Positions 20,209-36,697 of a stretch of DNA of 64,000 bases are shown piece by piece (the first letter of the stretch is position 1; each line of letters starts with the position of its first letter). The stretch is from Neoarius graeffei (taxonomy: Eukaryota; Chordata; Actinopteri; Siluriformes; Ariidae), in NCBI RefSeq assembly GCF_027579695.1, contig NC_083571.1, forward strand, positions 34,004,443-34,068,442, in the 5' to 3' direction. Position numbers and translations under genes: made by a program. Under the pieces are notes generated by a model. The model was not told the DNA's origin. It did not search any database and was given only the letters and a program-made list of their open reading frames with translations.

Positions 20209-21569
20209 AGAGCGTCTGTTCTGGAGGACTCAGCTTCCCAGAATCCTCTAGGTTGATGAACCTGGATTACCTGTACCTGCCAGGCAGGGTACTTAAAGCC
20301 AGGGTCTGACTCATTCCTTTGTTGCACCTTTATAGAGGTGTGGCTGGTTTGGTAAGTCAGGACTTCAGTGGAGGTGAGATAAAGAAGGGAAACAAGAATT
20401 GTAGAGAGATTAAAAAAAGAAATGAGAACGTAAGAAGGGATAAGTGCAAATTAAGGCATGAGCAAGAAAAAGAAATGATCTAGGAGAAAGATGATGGACT
20501 AGAAAAGATAAATCTAAATAAATAGCTAATATATAAGTGAAAACTAACCTCTGAGGAATTTTAATTTGGGAACTGATTCCTTTTTTGCTTTTATTTGTCC
20601 TCTGTGTGTGCGTGCCATTTTGGTATCTCATTTGTTTGGTTTTTCCACCCAATATATAAACCCTGCTTTCCCATTTACTTACCCAACAGGAGTTATCACC
20701 TTGCTATTGGGTCCATGCTGATCTTTCCCATTTTAGTCCCCCCAGTTTTGGCCAGGCACTGCCCAAACTGACAATTCAGTTTTTCTTTGGGTAATCAGAC
20801 ACAAAGTACACCACCACTCTTGCTGGAGCAGTTGGGGGTTAGGTGTCTTGTTCAAGGGCACTTCAGTCAGTTGTGCTGGTCCAGGGAATCAAACCAGCAA
20901 TCTATTGGTCCCGAAGCTGCTTCTCAAAGCTTCCCCTAACTGTCCTCCATGTCTGTCCCATAAAACACTTATTATGTACACTTAAGGATTTACACGTTTT
21001 GAAAAGCCTCCTGTTGCACTAAAACACGATAAAATATCTAGCTAATTATAATTTATTGCTTTGAGATTGCTGACAGGATCTGCCAATAGAGTAAGACCAC
21101 TACATAGGCTGATGTTACTTAAGAGGGTGGGGAGGGGAAATCCCTTTGAGAAATGTGAAATATTCTTGCAGTAATATCACAATGAAAGATTAGATATTTT
21201 TGTCTCGATTAAGAGTGTGTTTTTGCAGTGTGTAAGTTGTCAGCATGTACAAAAATAGATTCACAGGCAAATTATTGCATTTTCAGAAAAGTTTCCATAT
21301 GGGTTAAAAAAAAAAACAGGCCAAGTTTATTCTTCGTTTCCATCATCAGGGAGTCATCTCATCACATTCTCGACTCTGAGGCCACTTTTGGTTGATGTGA
21401 TTAAAAAAAAAATCACACCAGGGCAAACTAGTTATGGCCAACTGTCCAACCAACCTTTTCTCCATAGCGTTCTATATTCCCTGTGAAACAGTTTTCTACT
21501 ACAGCTCCCAGGATTCCCAGTGCTCTGTTGTTTTGTAGGCATAATGCATGGACACTTCATAATATCATA
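20209..21569. other. No gene seen; contains one dispersed-repeat fragment
   Basis: AT-rich. Around 20810-20935 is a fragment typical of fish dispersed repeats (GGGGGTTAGGTGTCTTG, AAGGGCACTTCAGTCAGT). No open frame with a recognisable domain. Confidence 0.5.
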
Positions 21570-23171
21570 CAACCCCGATTCCAAAAAAGTTGGGACAAAG
21601 TACAAATTGTAAATAAAAATGGAATGCAATAATTTACAAATCTCAAAAACTGATATTGTATTCACAATAGAACATAGACAACATATCAAATGTCGAAAGT
21701 GAGACATTTTGAAATTTCATGCCAAATATTGCCTCATTTGAAATTTCATGACAGCAACACATCTCAAAAAAGTTGGGACAGGGGCAATAAGAGGCTGGAA
21801 AAGTTAAAGGTACAAAAAAGGAACAGCTGGAGGACCAAATTGCAACTCATTAGGTCAATTGGCAATAGGTCATTAACATGACTGGGTATAAAAAGAGCAT
21901 CTTGGAGTGGCTGCGGGTCTCAGAAGTAAAGATGGGAAGAGGATCACCAATCCCCCTAATTCTGTGCCGACAAATAGTGGAGCAATATCAGAAAGGAGTT
22001 CGACAGTGTAAAATTGCAAAGAGTTTGAACATATCATCATCTACAGTGCATAATATCATCAAAAGATTCATAGAATCTGGAAGAATCTCTGTGCGTAAGG
22101 GTCAAGGCCGGAAAACCATACTGGGTGCCCGTGATCTTCGGGTCCTTAGACGGCACTGCATCACATACAGGCATGCTTCTGTATTGGAAATCACAAAATG
22201 GGCTCAGGAATATTTCCAGAGAACATTATCTGTGAACACAATTCACCGTGCCATCCGCCGTTGCCAGCTAAAACTCTATAGTTCAAAGAAGAAGCCGTAT
22301 CTAAACATGATCCAGAAGCGCAGACGTCTTCTCTTGGCCAAGACTCATTTAAAATGGACTGTGGCAAAGTGGAAAACTGTTCTGTGGTCAGACGAATCAA
22401 AATTTGAAATTCTTTATGGAAATCAGGGACGCCGTGTCATTCGGACTAAAGAGGAGAAGGACGACCCAAACTGTTATCAGCGCTCAGTTCAGAAGCCTGC
22501 ATCTCTGATAGTATGGGGTTGCATTAGTGCGTGTGGCATGGGCAGCTTACACATCTGGAAAGACACCATCAATGCTGAAAGGTATATCCAGGTTCTAGAG
22601 TAACATATGCTCCCATCCAGATGACATCTCTTTCAGGGAAGACCTTGCATTTTCCAACATGACAATGCCAAACCACATACTGCATCAATTACAGCATCAT
22701 GGCTGCATAGAAGAAGGGTCCGGGTACTGAACTGGCCAGCCTGCAGTCCAGATCTTTCACACATAGAAAACATTTGGCGCATCATAAAACGGAAGATACG
22801 ACAAAAAAGACCTAAGACAGTTGAGCAACTAGAATCCTACATTAGACAAGAATGGGTTAACATTCCTATCCCTAAACTTGAGCAACTTGTCTCCTCAGTC
22901 CCCTGACGTTTACAGACTGTTGTAAAGAGAAAAGGGGATGTCTCACAGTGGTAAACATGGCCTTGTCCCAACTTTTTTGAGATGTGTTGTTATGAAATTT
23001 AAAATCGCCTAATTTTTCTCTTTAAATGATACATTTTCTCAGTTTAAACATTTGATATGTCATCTATGTTCTATTCTGAATAAAATATGGAATTTTGAAA
23101 CTTCCACATCATTGCATTCCGTTTTTATTTACAATTTGTACTTTGTCCCAACTTTTTTGGAATCGGGGTTG
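21570..23171 (+). mobile_element. Full-length Tc1-like transposon, 1,602 bp
   Basis: TA-flanked (21568-21569, 23172-23173) with about 60-bp terminal inverted repeats starting CAACCCCGATTCCAAAAAAG. The transposase spans 21932-22954 and has three in-frame stops but no frameshift. Confidence 0.95.
21932..22954 (+). pseudogene. Tc1 transposase with three premature stops
   Basis: One continuous frame from MGRGSPIPLILCRQIVEQYQ (an in-frame ATG also occurs upstream at 21878) to TAA 22952-22954, interrupted by TAA 22601-22603, TGA 22622-22624 and TGA 22904-22906. Paired-like helix-turn-helix domain first (KIAKSLNISSSTVHNIIKRF), then the DDE core: Asp in LWSDESKFEIL, Asp in FQHDNAKPHTA, Glu in SPDLSHIENIW. 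Apart from the stops the catalytic triad is intact, so inactivation looks recent. Confidence 0.92.
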
Positions 23172-23285
23172 TAATTAAACACTCAATTTCAAATGTGTTT
23201 TCCATATTTCCCAGTGCTTTGCCACTTTTTATAGTCCTCACACGACTTCAAAGAGTTATTTATTTGTACAAAATAGGATATCATC

Positions 23286-23620
23286 CGGGCGGCACGGTGG
23301 TGTAGTGGTTAGCGCTGTCGCCTCACAGCAAGAAGGTCCGGGTTCGAGCCCCATGGCCGGTGAGGGCCTTTCTGTGCAGAGTTCGCATGTTCTCCGTGTG
23401 GGTTTCCTCCGGGTGCTCCGGTTTCCCCCACAGTCCAAAGACATGCAGGTTAGGTTAACTGGTGACTCTAAATTGACCATGGTTGTGTGTGTCTATCAGC
23501 CCCATGATGACCTGGCGACTTGTCCAGGGTGTACCCCACCTCTTGCCCATAGTCAGCTGGGATAGGCTCCAGCTTGCCTGCAACCCTGTAGAACAGGATA
23601 AAGCGGCTAGAGGGAATGAG
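23286..23620 (+). mobile_element. V-SINE retrotransposon with small internal deletions
   Basis: Target duplication AGGATATCATC at 23275-23285 and 23621-23631. It lacks short parts of the core (the CCCCGTGTCCGC stretch and part of the TGTGAATGTGAGTG run). Confidence 0.95.
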
Positions 23621-23631
23621 AGGATATCATC

Positions 23632-24554
23632 TCTTTTCTGATATTGACAACTATAAGATTTCTTTATAAGAAATTCTTACTGTCAGACCCATAATGACAA
23701 ACTACTAACAGGATTCTCATCTGACTGTAAACGTAGTGGCCTATGAAGATTATTTCCACATTTTTTTCAGTCTAAATTAATTTCAGTCACCTTGTTAGTT
23801 GATGCTCTTACAGCCAAAGTTGAATGACAATTAAAAAAAGATAAATAGAAAAGTAAAGGGAATGGAAGGATATAAATATTTAGATATTTGAATTATGTAT
23901 TAAACAACAACAACAGTAATAATACATTTGTCAATTCTACTTGATATATTTGGAAACCAAACACTGTATTCTTTCAGTAAATCAGATCTCCCATTCATGT
24001 AGCCTGAATATAACAAAATGTCAGGATTTGATCTGTCCTGATTGTGATCTGATGTATAAAATAAATATTTGAATACGATACAAGTTTGAACTGTTTCAGT
24101 ACATTTCTGATGTTATTCAGGAAACAAGAGTGTTCTCTTTGAGGGATTAAAGGGCCACACCTCTTCACTAGTTGTGACAGGCACAGAGGCCATGCCTTGT
24201 TCACTGGGACTGCCTATGGAAATTATTTTTGATAATATTTCTAAATAATAGTAATAACTAAAGAGTTGGGTGTATTGCACCAGATCTTACTGCCATCCAG
24301 GTGCTAGAACTTTTGCTTCGAATGTGATGTTCAGAATCGGTGCAGTTGATTCGAATGAGCTGAACCTTTACGTTGATAATTCAGTAACTACAGGTTCTGT
24401 GATGTAAATTCAGGGTCCAACTAAACAAGTGTTATGAGCTTTGATGTAGTTCTTGAGGTTGGGACAATCTCTCTCTCTGTCCTCACTTGCTTTTTCTGTT
24501 CCTCTATTCTTAGCACAGAGGAGTAACACAATCTGACAGTCATTTTTCTTTCCT

Positions 24555-24600
<46 letters not shown>

Positions 24601-25414
24601 CCCTTACTTTTTTTCTGATTCCTTTTTTCTCTCGTTCTCTCTTTTTGTCCATGAACCTGCCTGGTTGAACACTTTCTCTTCCTTATTTATTTAAGTAGAT
24701 CACTGGATCTTCCCAAATCTGGTATATCTTCATAATCATGGCCTTCATTCTTTGCTCTATTTCCAGTGACGTGCTTCTCGCCGACTTCTGCTTACTGTAG
24801 GGTTTCCAAAGGCTGTAGGAGGCATGAGTGCTGCTGACATTCTGATCCCAGTGCCCTAGTTATTTATACCTTCAGTGGCTCATAAAGAACCTGTCACTGT
24901 GTTCTAGTACATGGTGAAAACTCTGTTCTACACGTTTGTGTTTTGGAGGTGTTGAAACTTTATAATGGCATTCTTAATGCAATGTTATAGAATTAATGAT
25001 TGATTAAAAACAAAATAATTATTATGAAAATCATCCTGAAGTGTTTTAATCCTGTTATATCACCAGAAATTGCCGATGATTACTATAAACCTGCTAAAAT
25101 TTGGATATTTAATTGGACTGTTGCAAGAGAGCCATCATTTTCCTGCCCATGCATCTTTATAGTCTGGAAAATTGAGTAAGACAATGTGTGGGTATATTGT
25201 TATTTAAAATATACTCTAAACAATAAAAGAAAATTGCACACTGTAAGTCCATACACACATTTTTGTGACTGTAACCTTAATCATACCTTTTTAGAAGTCC
25301 TAGTAGATCATGGTAGCCATTTTTATCCATCTCTGTTCCTCTGAATTGTGCTGCTTTTATGTTATTTGTCCCCCCCAATTTGGTCATTTGCCAATTGCTA
25401 AGTAAAATACAATC
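23632..25414. other. No gene seen
   Basis: AT-rich, no recognised exon or transposon. A (TC)n(AC)n microsatellite lies at 24555-24600. Confidence 0.5.
24555..24600. repeat. (TC)n(AC)n compound microsatellite
   Basis: About 13 TC units followed by 10 AC units. Confidence 0.95.
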
Positions 25415-25597
25415 TAAACCTCTTCCACATACATGAGCATACTTCCACATCCTGTAATTGTGTGACTCCAACATGTTTGCTAATGGTGGTCTCTGTGATG
25501 CGCAGTTGAAGTCAATTAGAATAAATAAATCTTAGTCGGTTATATATGTCACCCTCTACAGGACGAACCTCCAGAACACATTTTGTTTGTGGTTATA
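25415..25597. repeat. Duplicated segment, copy B1
   Basis: Partner of 2275-2444. After ACCCTCTACAGGACGAACCTCC the sequence jumps directly to TTTTGTTTGTGGTTATA, which matches 5228-5241, so the material between the two A blocks is missing here. Confidence 0.7.
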
Positions 25598-27354
25598 CAC
25601 TGCAAAAAATAAAAATCTTAGGAAGTTTATTTGTCTATTTTCAAGTCAAAACATCTAGCCACCCTTATTATAAGACATAATTGCCCAACAAGCAAAACCT
25701 CATTGAGCTAGAAAGGCTAGTTTTTAGACAGTCCATCGTGAAAATCTTGTATCGACAAAATGTCTTGAAAAAGTCTTATTTGGAGCACCTTTGAAAATAA
25801 AACAAGTTTTTTTAAAACAAGTAAGTACATTTTGGACATTTGTCAAATGCGTTTCATCTTGTTTCAAGAAAAAAAAGTATGCTTGTTTTGGGAATAAATG
25901 AACTTTACTGAAATCAGGCACCAAACAAAAAAACAAATAGTCAGTGCCCCCAAAATGCATCGTTGCTTTGGCGTTGTGTAAGCACTGTAAGTCAAAATGC
26001 GTAGACGTTTGGGTCACCTTGCATATCCTTAGTTTACTGCGACTGTTTACTCAGTCATTCAGATTGAGATCCTTCTAGATGCTGTACATACTCTAGACCA
26101 GACAAGTGCCTTCAAAAAGTTTATGAGTAAGTGGAGGGCGTTTTAGTGAGGTCTTTTTGGAATGCTGTGAGTTAAGTTCAGTGTTTTTTTTTTTGTGCCT
26201 GATCTTGTAAATCCCTCGTACACATGAATAGTCAGTGCCCTCAAAATGCACTGTTGCTTTGGCGTTGTGTAAGCACTGTAAGTCAAAATGTGTAGACTTT
26301 TTTTTTTGCCTGATCTTGTAAACTCCTCATACACTGCACTGTTGCTTTGGCATTGTGTAAGCACTGTAAGTCAAAATGCATAGACTTTTTTTATTATTTT
26401 TTTTTTTTTTTGGTGCCTGAGGTCCTGGGGAAGTGGAATCTTAAGAGATGTTTTAATGTTTGAATGTTGAAATGGGAAAAAAAAAATAAACTTGTTGCAA
26501 TGCTACATGTGTCGTCAACTTGATTCAAGATAGTCTCTGGTCTCATATCTAGAGTATTTTACTAATTACAGGTCACAAAAGGAGAATCTTTTAAGCTAGC
26601 AATGCTTAGTTGTAGAATTTAACAATCCTAATATTAGTATATTTATCTTAAATTCAGTTTTTACTGCTAAGACTTTGTCATGAATTTAAGTGAAATACGG
26701 GGCGGCACGGTGGTGTAGTGGTTAGCGCTGTCGCCTCACAGCAAGAAGGTCCTGGGTTCGAGCCCCGGGGCCGGCGAGGGCCTTTCTGTGTGGAGTTTGC
26801 ATGTTGTCCGCGTGGGTTTCCTCCAGGTACTCCGGTTTCCCCCAAAGACATGCAGGTTAGGTTAACTGGTGACTCTAAATTGACTGTGAGTGTGAATGGT
26901 TGTCTGTGTCTATGTGTCAGCCCTGTGATGACCTGGCGACTTGTCCAGGGTGTACCCCGCCTTTTGCCCGTAGTCAGCTGGGATAGGCTCCAGCTTGCCT
27001 GCGACCCTGTAGAAGGATAAAGCGGCTAGAGATAATGAGATGAGATGAGAAGTGAAATACCCTTAAAATGAAATAAATAAAAATGACTTGAATGGCTAAA
27101 TGTAAGAAGTACGATCTTGTTATAAGAACTATTTTGATTATTTTGAGTTAATCAGATCTCGCATAATAAGTTCCCCAAACTTATTTTGGAATTATTTCAT
27201 CTAAAAACAGGTTAGATTTTTCATCTTACTTTAAGACATCTTACCAAGTCAAATTTGACTAGTTCCATTGGCAGATTTTTTTCACCTGATTCAAGCAAAT
27301 ATGCTTTGTTTTAATCTTTTATTTCTTATCGTTGAAAGGCCATTTTTTGCAGTG
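25598..27354. mobile_element. TA-flanked DNA transposon, non-autonomous, with nested SINE
   Basis: Left end CACTGCAAAAAAT preceded by TA (25596-25597); right end ATTTTTTGCAGTG followed by TA. No transposase recognised. Contains three copies of a subrepeat including GCTTTGGCGTTGTGTAAGCA (near 25965, 26260 and 26345) and a V-SINE at 26699-27049. Confidence 0.75.
26699..27049 (+). mobile_element. V-SINE retrotransposon
   Basis: 11-bp target duplication AAGTGAAATAC at 26688-26698 and 27050-27060; small deletions in the core. Confidence 0.96.
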
Positions 27355-27356
27355 TA

Positions 27357-27817
27357 AAATATAGCTACACACCTGGAACTGAAATGATTTTGAGTAAGAC
27401 AGAACTTCATTACATGTTACATCCATGTTCGCCTCATAGCTCGAGCGCAACACTAAAGTCAGAAAACCAACATGTCTTGACTGATCGGGTGAATTTGTTG
27501 TTCAGATTACATCATGCATATTTGATTTTTTATGCTAAACCACACTTGTAATATTCTGGTGCTGATAACTTCAGCATATACAAATACAATTGTTGGATAA
27601 AAGCAACAAACCATTTTCAAAGGAAAAATGATCAAATTTGGGCTTCCGTTTTTGTAATATTTATCTTTGATGCCATCAAAATACAACAGAACCCTTTTCC
27701 CCCAACTATCAGAGTCAACCTGTCACTGCATTTACATACCGAGATAAAGAAAGAGACAACTTGTTTCTGAAAAAGAAATGGTGAGACGAAAGCTTAAATG
27801 GTATTTTCAAGTGCGTT
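27357..27817. other. No gene seen; duplicated block B2 and slc25a4 3' flank
   Basis: 27380-27540 matches 5246-5410. The remainder is the downstream flank of slc25a4. Confidence 0.55.
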
Positions 27818-27823
27818 TTTATT
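27818..27823 (-). terminator. Candidate slc25a4 polyadenylation signal
   Basis: TTTATT on the + strand gives AATAAA on the coding strand, about 360 bp after the slc25a4 stop codon. Cleavage would fall near 27800. It is the first canonical hexamer noticed downstream of the stop. Confidence 0.5.
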
Positions 27824-28182
27824 AAAAGAACACAAGAAACTGTTGACTTTTCTGGTGTACAGACGCATGCGTCTTCTAATAATGAAGCCCACTGGCCCCA
27901 GACGTGCTCATGTTTGTTTTTTCTAAATGGAACAAATATTATAAGGAACCAAAACAATATTTGTATACCAAGAGTAATCGGACCTGACAGGACAGTCATA
28001 ATCAGAGATGTGGGTGGGTTGGAGTTAAATATATTTACACAGGTTTCGAAGCGGATGATGAAGTGGTTGCTTCCTCTCGCTCTCAGACACTCGGCACACT
28101 CTCACACACATCTAGCCTGATTTAAGACGTTCACAGCATTGAGGGTCTCCTTTTGGTAAGATGGATCTTGAGGCTTCAACAT

Positions 28183-31331
<3,149 letters not shown>

Positions 31332-31462
31332 GGTGCCGGTGTGTGTGTGTGTGTATGGGCGCGTGTGTCTGTCTGTCTGTCCGTCTGTCTTGCGCGCGCT
31401 CCCAACTCTCAACACGCCGCTGGACCCTTCAATTGGACGAGCACGCGGGCCTGCGCGCGCCT

Positions 31463-31488
31463 CATATAGCTGCGTACATATCGCGAGA
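31463..31488 (-). promoter_or_regulatory. slc25a4 core promoter candidate
   Basis: About 130 bp upstream of the slc25a4 ATG the - strand reads TATA-like GCTATATGAG (+ strand 31461-31470), preceded by the octamer TCTCGCGA (+ strand TCGCGAGA 31481-31488). The sequence from about 31370 to 31520 is CpG-rich. If the TATA box is used, transcription would start near 31435. The 5'UTR would contain GT/CTGT simple repeats just before the ATG. Confidence 0.5.
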
Positions 31489-31539
31489 AGAACCGGTGAT
31501 GGACGCGCGCGGCATCGAACGGAAAGTGAAGCATAAATA

Positions 31540-31705
31540 AATATCCCGGGTCAGAGGGCGCGAGACAAACGCCATGCGAGTGATGCTGAGGGACGTTTAA
31601 AGGACAAATTAACTTTTTTTTTCTTGGAAGGATAAAGTTGACTTCTTTTTTCTTCTAAACGACAAAATTCACTTTTACTTTCTGGGTTTCAAGTACAGAA
31701 TAGCG

Positions 31706-31761
<56 letters not shown>

Positions 31762-32038
31762 GACCATTATTTAAAACAAACACACACACACACACAGGCT
31801 TTTCGTTGTTGAATAACAGATAACATTTCATGTTTGCTTGTTTGTTTGTTTATTAAAAATGTATTCATAATGTGATGTTCCAAGAAGTAGCACTAAACTC
31901 GAATTCAGCACAAGTCTTTGTAAATGATCCTTTCAAATCATTCACAATCACCTTTCTGTTTTTAAAGTAATTGTATTATGACTAGAGATTTTTACTGTAG
32001 AAGTGATGATCACTTTGCAACGACCTTCAATAAAGATA
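31540..32038. other. slc25a4 upstream flank; (AAT)n microsatellite
   Basis: No gene seen. (AAT)n at 31708-31760 and a short (CA)n near 31782. Confidence 0.6.
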
Positions 32039-32554
32039 TGACCGTTCAAAAGTTTGGGGTCACTTTGAAATGTCCTTATTTTTGAAAGAAAAGCACTGTT
32101 CTTTTCAATGAATATCACTTTAAACTAATCAGAAATCCACTCTATACATTGCTAATGTGGTAAATGACTATTCTAGCTGGTTTTTGGTGCAATATCTCCA
32201 TAGGTGTATAGAGGCCCATTTCCAGCAACTCTCACTCCAGTGTTCTAATGGTACAATGTGTTTGCTCATTGCCTCAGAAGGCTAATGGATGATTAGAAAA
32301 CCCTTGTACAATCATGTTAGCACAGCTGAAAACAGTTGAGCTCTTTAGAGAAGCTATAAAACTGACCTTCCTTTGAGCAGATTGAGTTTCTGGAGCATCA
32401 CATTTGTGGGGTCGATTAAATGCTCAAAATGGCCAGAAAAATGTCTTGACTATATTTTCTATTCATTTTACAACTTATGGTGGTAAATAAAAGTATGACT
32501 TTTCATGGAAAGCACAAAATTGTCTGGGTGACCCCAAACTTTTGAACGGTAGTG
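32039..32554. mobile_element. Tc1-derived MITE, about 516 bp
   Basis: Terminal inverted repeats around ACCGTTCAAAAGTTTGGGGT and its complement at the right, TA-flanked. A well-known type of fish non-autonomous Tc1. No intact transposase. Confidence 0.85.
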
Positions 32555-32563
32555 TATATATAT

Positions 32564-32594
<31 letters not shown>

Positions 32595-32595
32595 T

Positions 32596-32660
<65 letters not shown>
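32564..32660. repeat. (CA)n and (TA)n microsatellite
   Basis: (CA)n at 32564-32592, a short spacer, then about 30 TA units at 32600-32660. Confidence 0.95.
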
Positions 32661-32661
<1 letters not shown>

Positions 32662-33516
32662 CAACTGATTTTTCTTGGTTTGGATGCGTGTGTCGGCTGC
32701 ACAAGGCACTTGGTCGGTGTTGCTATAAATGGTTTCCTGTTTAATGTGCACCCTAGAGCGTTTGACTTTTTTTTTTTTTAGAAGTATGAATGGATGTCCA
32801 GGATGCGTGTAGAGCCACAGGGGTCAAAACTTTTTCCACGCTGCTTATTTCACCCACAAGTATCCTGAGATGCCGTGCGTAATTACGCACAAGTCCGCAT
32901 GACCAAGGCGCGAGGACAGCGGTCTCAGTGTCGAGCTGTTAAGTCTCTTAAGGTCAAACAGGAAAACCCGGAGTGGATTGGACACACCGGAAGTGTGACT
33001 ATTTTCCCCCTCACACAAGCTTGTGTTTTCATGCACAGACCTGCTGCATGTTTAGACGTGTATATTTTTATCCATTTGTGGATTTGATGGAGGAGGAATT
33101 ATTCGTATGAAGGGCTTCGATCAGCATATTTTACATTAATAAAGTATAGTATAACGTTTATTGCATAAATAAATAAATTGGCTCAATACGCCAGGGTCAA
33201 TTTGTAAATTGTTTAGTCCAAAGTATGAACAGTAAGAAACAGGGCTGTCTTTGAAAATGTCTCTTGTAGTGAAAAAATCTCAGGCTACTCGTATGGTCAT
33301 GTATAAATGTATGGTCATCTTCCTTCGTCCAAGGTTTAAATGTTGCGTGTCACAAATCTAATTTGTGGATGTAGCAGAAATATGGAGCACATCAGTCAAT
33401 TTTTATTGATATTTTATAAAATAATGTATGCTGGGGGTCAGAAGGTGGCGATGGAGAGCTGTTCTGTGAGGAAAGTTTCCATTTTTACATCCACCTGTGA
33501 AACACTGCTGAAGAAC

Positions 33517-33517
<1 letters not shown>
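32661..33517. other. No gene seen
   Basis: Unique-looking sequence without recognisable exon or transposon ends. Confidence 0.45.
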
Positions 33518-33552
<35 letters not shown>

Positions 33553-33925
33553 CATCTCATTATCTGTAACCGCTTTTATCCTGTTCTACAGGGTCGCAGG
33601 CAAGCTGGAGCCTATCCCAGCTGACTACGGGCGAAAGGCGGGGTACACCCTGGACAAGTCGCCAGGTCATCACAGGGCTGACACATAGACACAGACAACC
33701 ATTCACACTCACGTTCACACCTACGGTCAATTTAGAGTCACCAGTTAACCTAACCTGCATGTCTTTGGACTGTGGGGGAAACCGGAGCACCCGGAGGAAA
33801 CCCACGCGGACACGGGGAGAACATGCAAACTCCACACAGAAAGCCCCTCGCCGGCCCCGGGGCTCAAACCCAGGACCTTCTTGCTGTGAGGCGACAGCGC
33901 TAACCACTACACCACCGTGCCGCCC

Positions 33926-34023
<98 letters not shown>
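33518..34023 (-). mobile_element. V-SINE inside an (ATCT)n microsatellite
   Basis: A full reverse V-SINE at about 33553-33926 sits within (ATCT)n: 33518-33552 on one side, 33927-34023 on the other. The target duplication cannot be separated from the tetranucleotide repeat. Confidence 0.93.
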
Positions 34024-34133
34024 CAAGAAAAACTCATGACACTTCATTACATTTCATGAAAATGTGTTAAAGGCTTGGAATTAAAAAAAAAAAACTTGGT
34101 GGCACCAATAACTAGGGAAACTCTAATCATTTT

Positions 34134-34299
34134 CCATCCATCCATCCATCCATCCATCCATCCATCCATCCATCCATCCACTAGCTGTAGCCGCTTATCC
34201 TGTTCTACAGGGTCGCAGGCAAGCTGGAGCCTATCCCAGCTGACTATGGGCGAGAGGCGGGGTACACCCTGGACAAGTCGCCAGGTCATCACAGGGCTT
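34134..34299 (-). mobile_element. 5'-truncated V-SINE with (ATGG)n tail
   Basis: Only the LINE-derived 3' part (about 118 bp) remains, with the tail expanded to (CCAT)n on the + strand (34134-34180). 11-bp target duplication CTAATCATTTT at 34123-34133 and 34300-34310. Confidence 0.92.
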
Positions 34300-34310
34300 C
34301 TAATCATTTT

Positions 34311-35130
<820 letters not shown>

Positions 35131-35587
35131 TGTTCCTTAGAAGTTACAAAGCTATAAAATCCTGTTAAGCTTATGTCCTGAAAGAGAAGCCATTTATTCT
35201 GTGAAGAGCAAATCTTTATCATCGACAGATAGAGAGGATGAACAGCTTGAGAGAGATAGAGATAGAGATTATAAGGTATGGGTTTTTTTTAATCATACAC
35301 TGGTTTCTGTGTGTTTTCTTCCCTTACAGAAAAAACACATGAATTTCCCATGTATTTCACGTGATCACATGTTACCACATGTGATCACATGTTACCACAT
35401 GTGGTAACATGTGGAATACATGGTATCAGATTTTATAACGTGTTACCATGTAGAGCACATGTGGAAAACGTTACCACATGTGTAAAACATTCCCACATGT
35501 GATTCACATAAAATTGGGCCAAAACCACGTTTCCCATGTGCAAATAACATTTTCCACATATTTCACATGTGAGAAATCACATGTTAA

Positions 35588-36697
35588 AGGAACAGTCCAC
35601 TTTACTTCCATAATTAAATATGTTCTTCTCTGAATTGAGATGAGCTGATCCGTACCTCTCCGAGCTTTGCGCGACCTCCCAGTCAGTCAGACGTGCTGTT
35701 ACTCCTGTTAGCAATGTAGCTAGGCTCAGCATGGCCAATGGTATTTTTTGGGGCTGTAGTTAGATGTGACCAAACTCTTCCACGTTTTTCCTGTTTACAT
35801 AGGTTTATATGACCAGTGACATGAAACAAAGTTCAGTTACACAAATTGAAACGTGGCGATTTTCTCATTCATCTCATCATCTCATTATCTCTAGCTGCTT
35901 TATCTTGTACAGGGTCGCAGGCAAGCTGGAGCCTATCCCAGCTGACTACGGGCGAAAGGCGGGGTACACCCTGGACAAGTCGCCAGGTCATCACAGGGCT
36001 GACACATAGACACAGACAACCATTCACACTCACATTCGCACCTACAGTCAATTTAGAGTCACCAGTTAACCTAACCTGCATGTCTTTGGACTGTGGGGGA
36101 AACCGGAGCACCCGGAGGAAACCCACGCGGACACGGGGAGAACATGCAAACTCCACACAGAAAGGCCCTCGCCGGCCACGGGGCTCGAACCCGGACCTTC
36201 TTGCTGTGAGGCGACAGCACTAACCACTACACCACCATGCCACCCTGGCGATTTTCTATGCTATGGAAAGTCCGCACTATAATGACAGGCGTACTAACAC
36301 CTTCTGCTCACTTCGACAGCGCATTGATACCTTCACTCCTGAGTCCGTATCAATGCGCTGTCGAAGCGCGCAGAAGGTGTTAGTATGCCTGTCATTATAG
36401 TGCGGACTTTCCATAGCATAGAAAATCGCCACGTTTCAATTTGTGTAACTGAACTTTGTTTCATGTCACTGGTCATATAAACCTATGTAAACAGGAAAAA
36501 CGTGGAAGAGTTTGGTCGCATCTAACTACAGCCCCAAAAAATACCATTGGCCATGCTGAGCCTAGCTACATTGCTAACAGGAGTAACAGCGCGTCTGACT
36601 GACTGGGAGGTCGTGCAAAGCTCGGAGAGGTACGGATCAGCTCGTCTCAATTCAGAGAAGAACATATTTAATTATGGAAGTACGGTGGACTGTTCCT
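35588..36697. mobile_element. Giant foldback (palindromic) element flanked by TTAA
   Basis: TTAA at 35584-35587 and 36698-36701 flank AGGAACAGTCCAC...GTGGACTGTTCCT. Excluding the SINE, the two arms are near-perfect inverted repeats of about 355-360 bp meeting at a ~16-bp loop near 36343. A V-SINE (35866-36245) sits in the left arm only. Confidence 0.92.
35866..36245 (-). mobile_element. V-SINE retrotransposon in left arm of the palindrome
   Basis: 12-bp target duplication TGGCGATTTTCT at 35854-35865 and 36246-36257; the uninterrupted site is seen in the right arm (AGAAAATCGCCA near 36420). Confidence 0.96.

Noticed and set aside
32468-32751. Tyr-Ile and Cys-Val repeat ORFs
   Set aside because: Translations of (TA)n and (CA)n microsatellites; the same applies near 50168-50518, 53000 and 60636-61015.
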